Of a DNA stretch of 6,344 bases, positions 1 through 4,605 are shown piece by piece. A program made the translations under genes and the position numbers. Positions within the stretch are counted from its first letter, which is position 1. Each line of letters opens with the position of its first letter. The notes beneath the pieces were generated by a model. That model saw nothing but the letters and a program-made list of their open reading frames with translations, made no database searches and had not been told where the DNA came from. Origin of the DNA: Lentisphaerota bacterium (GTDB taxonomy: Bacteria > Verrucomicrobiota > Lentisphaeria > Oligosphaerales > Oligosphaeraceae); contig JAAZIZ010000034.1 of the NCBI GenBank assembly GCA_012800565.1, positions 1-6,344 of the forward strand. Direction: 5' to 3'.

Positions 1-39
1 GACCCGTCCGACCCGTCCGACCCGTCCGACCCGTCCGAC
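1..39. repeat. Perfect 9-bp tandem repeat (GACCCGTCC)n, running off the left edge
   Basis: Four perfect head-to-tail copies of GACCCGTCC are followed by the first three bases of a fifth copy, and then the sequence becomes unique. The array starts at base 1, so its real length is unknown. Because the unit is a multiple of three, all three forward frames are open through it (DPS, TRP or PVR repeats). It could therefore sit in the 3' end of a gene whose body lies to the left, but none of the three continuations looks like a known protein tail (stops at 178-180, 113-115 and 93-95). The perfect copies suggest recent expansion by slippage or an actively maintained element. I favour an intergenic minisatellite. 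Confidence 0.9.
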
Positions 40-195
40 AGCACTATGCAGCCTTTTTGGACAGGGGCTATGTCTCACATATCGCCGCTTCTTAAACCAG
101 TGCTCCAGAAACTGACCATTACCCTTTGCCTTTACTTTATACTTTTTCAAGTTACCCATATCCGTATCTTGTCCCTGTAGGTTGTGTCCCTCCGC

Positions 196-220
196 CTCAA
201 TCTTTTTCGTGTCGATTGAG
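196..220. promoter_or_regulatory. Inverted repeat CTCAATC-N11-GATTGAG
   Basis: Two perfect 7-base arms (196-202 and 214-220) are separated by 11 bases. The arms could form an RNA stem with a T-rich loop or mark half-sites for a dimeric DNA-binding protein. ATTGAG occurs once more at 271-276, so the half-site is present three times within 81 bases counting both orientations. There is no T-tract after the right arm, so a terminator is unlikely. The function is inferred only from position upstream of the oxidoreductase. Confidence 0.35.
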
Positions 221-232
221 TTGCAAAACAGC

Positions 233-248
233 AAATTAAGGTTAATTT
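233..248. promoter_or_regulatory. Candidate operator: AAATTAA-GG-TTAATTT dyad
   Basis: A 7-base arm AAATTAA is followed by GG and its exact reverse complement TTAATTT, giving a 16-base dyad centred 68 bases before the ATG of the oxidoreductase. Its size and symmetry suit a dimeric helix-turn-helix protein. IclR-family regulators often bind short AT-rich pseudo-palindromes near their own or neighbouring genes, and an IclR gene lies just downstream of the oxidoreductase. That the dyad is this protein's site is inference; A/T-rich dyads also arise by chance. As RNA, a two-base loop is too tight, so a DNA-level role is more likely. Confidence 0.4.
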
Positions 249-294
249 TTCCTTGTGTCTGGATTTTCTTATTGAGCTTGGACTTTTTTCAAAC

Positions 295-299
295 AGGAG
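295..299 (+). promoter_or_regulatory. Ribosome binding site AGGAG of the oxidoreductase gene
   Basis: AGGAG lies 9 bases before the ATG at 309 but only 3 bases before an in-frame TTG at 303. The spacing decides for the ATG. The site sits in the loop of a possible 5-bp hairpin (CAAAC 290-294 with GTTTG 301-305). Confidence 0.75.
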
Positions 300-308
300 C
301 GTTTGTCT

Positions 309-1643
309 ATGTCCAAACAGGTTGTCATTGCCGGTGGTGGTTCCGCCGGGACGGTAGCGGCATTGGCGGCCGCCCGAAATGGTGCGCAGGTTCTTTTGCT
401 GGAAAGAGGAGAATGCCTGGGTGGCGTCGCCACCTCCGGCGCCTTGTCAGTCTGGGGGCCATTTGATGATGGCGACCGGCTCCTGGATTGGGACCGTGAT
501 GGCAGGATTGAGGCGGGGCAGCCACTGACACCGGAAATGCAGGTCGGGAAACGGATCATCAAAGGAATTCCCGAAGAGATATTACAGCGCCTGACGGATG
601 CCGGCGCCGCGACTGATTATCAATATGGCTTTATCCCTGTCAATCCGGAAACCTTGAAGCTGGTGCTGGAGGACATGCTGCTTGAGTGCGGTGTGGAGAT
701 ACTCTACGGCACCCAAGTGTACGATGTTGTCAGGGCAGGCGACCGTATTGCTGCGCTGTGCATCGGCAATAAACGCGGCAGTCAGCAATTGCCGGGAGAG
801 GTTTTTATTGACACCACCGGCGATGCGGATGTGGCAGAATTTGCCGGCGTTCCCACCGAGACAGGACGTGCGAGTGACGGCCAGACCCAGGGCGTTACCA
901 TGGTGTTCAAATTAGGAGGCGCAAATTTTGCCGGGCGATTCTATCAGTTGCGAGAGGAAATCAGCCAGGCGGAAGAGCGTTTCACTGAGGCGTATCAACG
1001 CGGTGAATGCACCCACTTGTACAAGGTCGGCTGCATCAATAAAATTCCTGGCATGTCGGGGGTGGTGGCTGTAAATACCCAGCATTCGTATAATATCAAC
1101 GCCTGTGATCCCAAGGATATGCAAAAAGCAATCCTGCAAGGACGCAGGCAATGCCATGAGATTGCGGCTCTGATGAAAAAATACCTCAAGGGCTTTGAGC
1201 AGTCTTTTCTGCTTGAGACAGCCCAGTACCTGGGAATCCGTGAAACACGCCGCATAACCGGAAAATATGTCTTCACCAGGGAAGATATTCTTTCTGCCCG
1301 CGAATTTGCTGATTCGATCGGGCGGAATGCGTATAATCTGGATATCCATCTGCCTGGCGCTCCTGGGATTGGCGATCCGATTTTTCTCAAGCCCGGGTCA
1401 TCATACAGCATCCCGTACAGTGTTCTGTTGCCTCAGAAAATCCACAATCTGCTGGTTGCCGGCAGGTGCATCTCCTCCACCCATGAAGCCCAGAGTTCCT
1501 TGCGGATCATGCCCTGCTGCATGGTCACCGGACAGGCGGCCGGCACCGCTGCGGCATTATGCCTGCAATATGGCTGCCTCCCCGGTGAATTGCCAATCAA
1601 GGTACTCCAGGCTAAATTACGGGAGCAGAAAGTCTGTCTCTGA
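309..1643 (+). CDS. FAD-dependent oxidoreductase (PF12831-type)
   Basis: The 444-residue protein is a flavin-dependent oxidoreductase or dehydrogenase, probably cytoplasmic; it has no signal peptide or membrane segment. An N-terminal Rossmann fold binds FAD: GGGSAG at residues 9-14 follows a first beta strand, and Glu32 at the end of the second strand is placed to hold the ribose. IDTTGDADVA near 167-176 matches the internal FAD-contact motif IDATGDGDLA of this family. AGRCISSTHEAQSS near 384-397, followed by a GQAAGTAAAL segment at about 408-417, is the typical C-terminal FAD signature. RETRRITG near 311-318 is also usual. Length fits the family (about 420-600). The ATG at 309 is chosen over the TTG at 303 because of ribosome binding site spacing. 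The substrate cannot be read from sequence; members are often annotated only as FAD-dependent oxidoreductase. An IclR regulator follows 130 bases later on the same strand, suggesting a small catabolic unit that responds to a metabolite. Confidence 0.9.
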   Translation: MSKQVVIAGGGSAGTVAALAAARNGAQVLLLERGECLGGVATSGALSVWGPFDDGDRLLDWDRDGRIEAGQPLTPEMQVGKRIIKGIPEEILQRLTDAGAATDYQYGFIPVNPETLKLVLEDMLLECGVEILYGTQVYDVVRAGDRIAALCIGNKRGSQQLPGEVFIDTTGDADVAEFAGVPTETGRASDGQTQGVTMVFKLGGANFAGRFYQLREEISQAEERFTEAYQRGECTHLYKVGCINKIPGMSGVVAVNTQHSYNINACDPKDMQKAILQGRRQCHEIAALMKKYLKGFEQSFLLETAQYLGIRETRRITGKYVFTREDILSAREFADSIGRNAYNLDIHLPGAPGIGDPIFLKPGSSYSIPYSVLLPQKIHNLLVAGRCISSTHEAQSSLRIMPCCMVTGQAAGTAAALCLQYGCLPGELPIKVLQAKLREQKVCL

Positions 1644-1773
1644 GGCGAAAAAGCCAGAACCCGGCCTTGTCCCCGCACGGCCGAACAATACAGCGCATTT
1701 TTTCCGTTGCCTCCTTGCAGGGGGTTGACCGCAATTCGCCCGCAGGGCTGGGAAGAAAAGGAACTGAAAGCAA
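1644..1773. other. Spacer between oxidoreductase and IclR genes
   Basis: This 130-base spacer has no ORF of note. CGGCC (1662-1666) and GGCCG (1679-1683) could form a 5-bp GC stem with a 12-base loop, and a run of six T lies at about 1699-1704. The T-run is more than a dozen bases after the stem, so this is not a standard intrinsic terminator. No convincing promoter is seen; TTGACC at 1725-1730 has no -10 box at the right distance. Whether the IclR gene is read through from the oxidoreductase is open. Confidence 0.5.
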
Positions 1774-2493
1774 ATGCCAGGAAATGAACTTGTACAGTCA
1801 CTCGTAAGAGCAATCGATATATTGTCTCTGGTCGCAGAACGTGAAGAAGGAGTGCGGTTGAATGAATTGACAACATTGACCGGAATCGGCAAGACTACGA
1901 TTTATAACTTGTTGCGTACCTTGAGGTTTAAGGGTTTTGTCTGCAAAGACCGCTTTGACCGTTATCACCTCGGTCCGGCTCTTCGCAATTTATGCATCCG
2001 CAATCAGCAGAAGGAACTGCTCGAACGTATTGCTGCTGCCATGCAGGTGATCGTTGACGAATTGCCGGCTTGTGTTGTAACTCTATGCGAGCTGGAAGGA
2101 TATAATCTTTTAATCAAGATGCGCCTATCATCCGAAGGCATGAATTCCCTTCATAATTCCAGTCAGAGTTTGCCTATTTATGGAACTGCCAGCGGGATTT
2201 GTCTGCTGGCCAATCATTATGCCGGCGAAGAATTGCTGATGCATTATCCCTTTGCAGATTACGGCTCCCCGTATTGGCAAGACCAGAAGAGCTTTATTGC
2301 GGCCCTTGAGGAGACGCGGCGCACCGGCTTTGCCGAAGTCCCGGCCTTTGTCCAGGAGCAGAGAGTCATCGCCGCCATGTGTTCTCCGGAAATGGCTCTT
2401 GGGGTGCGTTTTCCGCTTTCATCGCCCGGCGGGGGTGAGCAAGTTCGCAAGGTGCTTGGCAAAGCGGTGCGCCAGATACAAAGCAAACCGTAG
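1774..2493 (+). CDS. IclR-family transcriptional regulator
   Basis: A 239-residue DNA-binding regulator, slightly shorter than the usual 250-280. Residues about 5-65 form the N-terminal winged helix-turn-helix: the opening LVQSLVRAIDILSLVAE is the typical first helix, LNELTTLTGIGKTTIYNLLRTL (29-50) covers the helix-turn-helix with its recognition helix, and GFVCKDRFDRYHLG is the wing leading into the linker. Residues about 75-239 are the IclR effector-binding domain; LPIYGTASGICLLAN (133-147) matches the conserved LHATASGKALLA-type segment. The weak ribosome binding site AAGGA (1758-1762) lies 11 bases before the ATG. Family members act as dimers or tetramers that repress or activate neighbouring catabolic genes in response to a small acid or sugar-derived ligand. 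Its likely target is the oxidoreductase upstream, whose leader carries a 16-base dyad (233-248). The ligand is unknown. Confidence 0.93.
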   Translation: MPGNELVQSLVRAIDILSLVAEREEGVRLNELTTLTGIGKTTIYNLLRTLRFKGFVCKDRFDRYHLGPALRNLCIRNQQKELLERIAAAMQVIVDELPACVVTLCELEGYNLLIKMRLSSEGMNSLHNSSQSLPIYGTASGICLLANHYAGEELLMHYPFADYGSPYWQDQKSFIAALEETRRTGFAEVPAFVQEQRVIAAMCSPEMALGVRFPLSSPGGGEQVRKVLGKAVRQIQSKP

Positions 2494-2580
2494 CCGGCAA
2501 TCAGCCAAACAGCTTCTATTCAGGAAATATTCTTGAGCGTCTGCCTGGCTTGACTGCGTTAGCTGCCACTGGTACTGTCT
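2494..2580. other. Convergent intergenic spacer with a weak hairpin
   Basis: The IclR and hydrolase-like genes converge here. TCAGGAA (2520-2526), ATA and TTCTTGA (2530-2536) form a 7-bp stem with one G-T pair and a three-base loop. It could be read from either strand, but neither side has a T-tract, so an intrinsic terminator is not established. Confidence 0.4.
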
Positions 2581-4569
2581 TTAAGGGCGATATAAGAACA
2601 ACACATCATGCCCGGGCAGATCAGCAGTGACCACAGTGTTCCCCTGCCGGGTAAATGCGATTTCCCGGCTGCCCCCGCCAAGGCAGCATAATTTCTCCGG
2701 CGGAGTGCGGAAAGTGAAGGTCAATTTCCCCGAGCTGTCGTTGGAGTGATTGTAAACCGCAATACTGCGGAAACTGCCATCCGGGTCAATCCGTGGAAAT
2801 ACGGCCAGCGGTCCCGGAGTCTCCAGACGCACCGGCATGCCGCCGTCGCCAGCCAAGGCATTGCACAGATTCAGCAGCTGGTGCTGTTTGTCATCAGAGC
2901 AGAAATACGGGATGCCGTTGTATCCCAAGGCCAGCGTGACACCGCCGAGAGAATTTTGCACCCAGGCAGAGGCGATGCCCGCGTCTTCCCGGTCCGGCTG
3001 AAAACGCCATTGATAGACGCTCAGGACTCTGGCTGGGCCATGGCATTCCAATTTGTAAACGCTGCTGGAGGAGGTATAAAAACTGCGTCCGGCAGAAGTG
3101 CCATTCAGCGGGTCGGCAGTGAATTTTTCCCGCAGGACTCTGGCCTTGATCCTGATTGCGGTGACGCCGGGATCGAAAGAGAGCTTGCGTCCGGCGAGGA
3201 TTTCCAGCGCTTCTCCGTCCACGATCACCTTGCCGGCGAAGAGTTTTCTCAGTTCCGCATCAGAATAGGTGCTGGCGTTCTCCCGGTGCAGCAGGGTGGT
3301 AAACGAGCCGATGGCATCAATAACGAAGGGCAAACCGCTGAGGAGGGAATAAAAGACCTTCTCATAGCCGACTGATGCCCAGGCCCAATCCGGCTCATCA
3401 GCACCGAGAACCCGGGTCAAGGCGGTGGGAGAATATCCGGAATTGATGCCGTAGGGCAGGGATTGTGCATGAATCTGCTGCATGACCAGCCAAAGCTTTC
3501 TCCACTCTGCAGTCGCTTTGATCTTCCGGGCATAGAAATCGGGCGCTTCCACATTGTCGGCTCCGTTATTATATTGGGCGACCGAGTCGCAGCCGAATGA
3601 CAACGCCATGGTCGATTCCAGCACCGTCGTACGGGCAGTTTTGCAGGAGCGGGCAAACGGATAACTTTCCAGTTCGTAGCAGATTTGTCCCAGCGGCACC
3701 CCGGACTTGCGGGCGGCACTGTTGATTCTGGCGATCACTATGCCTTTTGCAAACATATCATCCAGCTTTTTATCGACATAAAATCCTGCCCCGGGCCGGA
3801 TGCCGACCGGCTGTCGCTGAGGTCCGGACAGTCCCGCCAGCAACGGGCCAAGATTGGAGGCGTAGGGATGCCCAGACCCGCCGAGTTGCGCACCCATGCG
3901 GCAGTCCGGGTCTATTTCCCGGGCCGCATCGGCGATGGTGGCCCCCATGATTCCCAGCGAGCCGGCGGCGAAATCCAGCCATTGCTGACGGAACGGATTT
4001 TCTTTTCCGTCGCGCTTATTGAGCAGGGTGCTCAATTCCGGCAGCGTACGGTATTTTCCGACCAAGCGTCCGAATTCTTCCAGGCATTGCGGACAGAAAC
4101 AGGCCGGTTTCCCGTCATGCCAAATTCTGGCATCATCATTGAGCCAGATTGCGTCCGGATGCAGTATTTGCATATATATCCGGATCATCTCCCGCAGATA
4201 TTCGAGAAATTCAGGTGTCCGCGGACAGTTTCTGCCCTCTAAGACCTCACCATCATGGGCGGTAAATTTTTGTTCCCAGGTCACCCCGTTGGTAGGGCCC
4301 TGCAGTTCCGTACCGTGTCCGATCTCATTGGCCAGAGATAATGCCACGCCAATGTCAAGCCGGCGGAATGGCTCCGCCAGCTTGGCGAGAAGTTCAGCAG
4401 TTTTGCGGTGCTCCTCCAGAGTGGGAAACCCCAATGGCGTACTGAACCAGACTTCATCCCAGGCTTCCGGATAATTGCGCAGGATTTCAATTTCCGTGTC
4501 AATAAATTCCGGTCTCTGGGCGATACAGAGCATTTGTCTGGCAATCACCAATGGCCATCTTTTTTTCAT
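2581..4569 (-). CDS. Large leaderless glycoside-hydrolase-like protein of unassigned family
   Basis: A 662-residue protein with no signal peptide or membrane segment, so probably cytoplasmic. Residues about 1-360 look like a TIM barrel: the start carries alternating strands and helices, IWLNDDARIW (141-150) ends a strand with acidic residues, and is followed by CFCPQC (157-162) in a CLEEF context. An acidic CYELESYPF (297-305) lies at another probable strand end; these acidic residues are candidate catalytic groups. This Asp-rich strand followed by a CFCPxC motif is seen in uncharacterised beta-galactosidase-like or hypothetical glycosyl hydrolase proteins of gut bacteria. A middle part (about 400-470) has GLPFVIDAI and GKVIVDGEALEILAGR, recalling the glutamine-amidotransferase-like domain of such enzymes, and the last 150-200 residues look like beta sandwiches. 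The ATG is preceded at 8 bases by AGGGAAAGG. It follows the phosphoethanolamine transferase gene by 36 bases. Substrate and exact family are not recognised. Confidence 0.75.
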   Translation of the reverse strand: MKKRWPLVIARQMLCIAQRPEFIDTEIEILRNYPEAWDEVWFSTPLGFPTLEEHRKTAELLAKLAEPFRRLDIGVALSLANEIGHGTELQGPTNGVTWEQKFTAHDGEVLEGRNCPRTPEFLEYLREMIRIYMQILHPDAIWLNDDARIWHDGKPACFCPQCLEEFGRLVGKYRTLPELSTLLNKRDGKENPFRQQWLDFAAGSLGIMGATIADAAREIDPDCRMGAQLGGSGHPYASNLGPLLAGLSGPQRQPVGIRPGAGFYVDKKLDDMFAKGIVIARINSAARKSGVPLGQICYELESYPFARSCKTARTTVLESTMALSFGCDSVAQYNNGADNVEAPDFYARKIKATAEWRKLWLVMQQIHAQSLPYGINSGYSPTALTRVLGADEPDWAWASVGYEKVFYSLLSGLPFVIDAIGSFTTLLHRENASTYSDAELRKLFAGKVIVDGEALEILAGRKLSFDPGVTAIRIKARVLREKFTADPLNGTSAGRSFYTSSSSVYKLECHGPARVLSVYQWRFQPDREDAGIASAWVQNSLGGVTLALGYNGIPYFCSDDKQHQLLNLCNALAGDGGMPVRLETPGPLAVFPRIDPDGSFRSIAVYNHSNDSSGKLTFTFRTPPEKLCCLGGGSREIAFTRQGNTVVTADLPGHDVLFLYRP

Positions 4570-4577
4570 TGTGCAAG

Positions 4578-4586
4578 CCTTTCCCT
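4578..4586 (-). promoter_or_regulatory. Ribosome binding site of the hydrolase-like gene
   Basis: On the minus strand this reads AGGGAAAGG, 8 bases before the ATG at 4567-4569. It lies within the 36-base gap after the transferase stop codon. The gap is too short to hold an obvious promoter of its own, which supports co-transcription of the two genes. Confidence 0.7.
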
Positions 4587-4605
4587 GATTTGCGGCAGGT
4601 AAAAT

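Larger units (their letters stand above)
40..308. other. Non-coding upstream region of the oxidoreductase gene
   Basis: No gene is convincing in these 269 bases. The first 140 bases are the unique flank of the tandem repeat and may include the last codons of a gene to the left. A TATACT hexamer at 138-143 resembles a bacterial -10 box. The only -35-like sequence, CTGACC at 112-117, lies 20 bases upstream of it, which is too far for a good sigma-70 promoter. The last 115 bases are rich in T and hold two inverted repeats and the ribosome binding site, each listed separately. The promoter of the oxidoreductase gene is probably here, but I cannot place it firmly. Confidence 0.6.

Noticed and set aside
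1..39. CRISPR-like repeat
   Set aside because: The copies are 9 bases long and directly adjacent with no spacers, so this is a tandem repeat, not a CRISPR array.
138..143. TATACT as a -10 promoter box
   Set aside because: It matches five of six consensus bases, but the only -35-like hexamer is 20 bases upstream and weak, so I did not call a promoter.
1..180. Open frame in frame 1 with DPS repeats followed by a hydrophobic tail
   Set aside because: The frame is open because of the 9-base repeat, and the remaining residues show no family features. Not enough to call a gene without the sequence to the left.
303..308. TTG start two codons before the ATG of the oxidoreductase
   Set aside because: It would leave only 3 bases between AGGAG and the start codon; the ATG at 309 has a normal 9-base spacing and begins the usual short lead into the Rossmann strand.
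912..1349. 145-codon open frame on the minus strand
   Set aside because: It lies inside the oxidoreductase gene on the other strand, whose protein motifs are clear across the whole stretch.
1433..1876. 147-codon open frame on the minus strand spanning the gene gap
   Set aside because: It overlaps the conserved C-terminal FAD motif and the start of the IclR gene, and has no recognisable domain.
2520..2536. Bidirectional intrinsic terminator between the convergent genes
   Set aside because: The stem is AT-rich with a three-base loop and has no T-tract on either strand. It is noted within the spacer only.
2746..3375. 209-codon open frame on the plus strand
   Set aside because: It is antisense to the hydrolase-like gene, has no recognisable domain and a low-complexity charged composition. 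It is explained by codon bias of the opposite strand.
3685..4242. 185-codon open frame on the plus strand
   Set aside because: It also lies fully antisense to the hydrolase-like gene and shows no family motif or plausible ribosome binding site.
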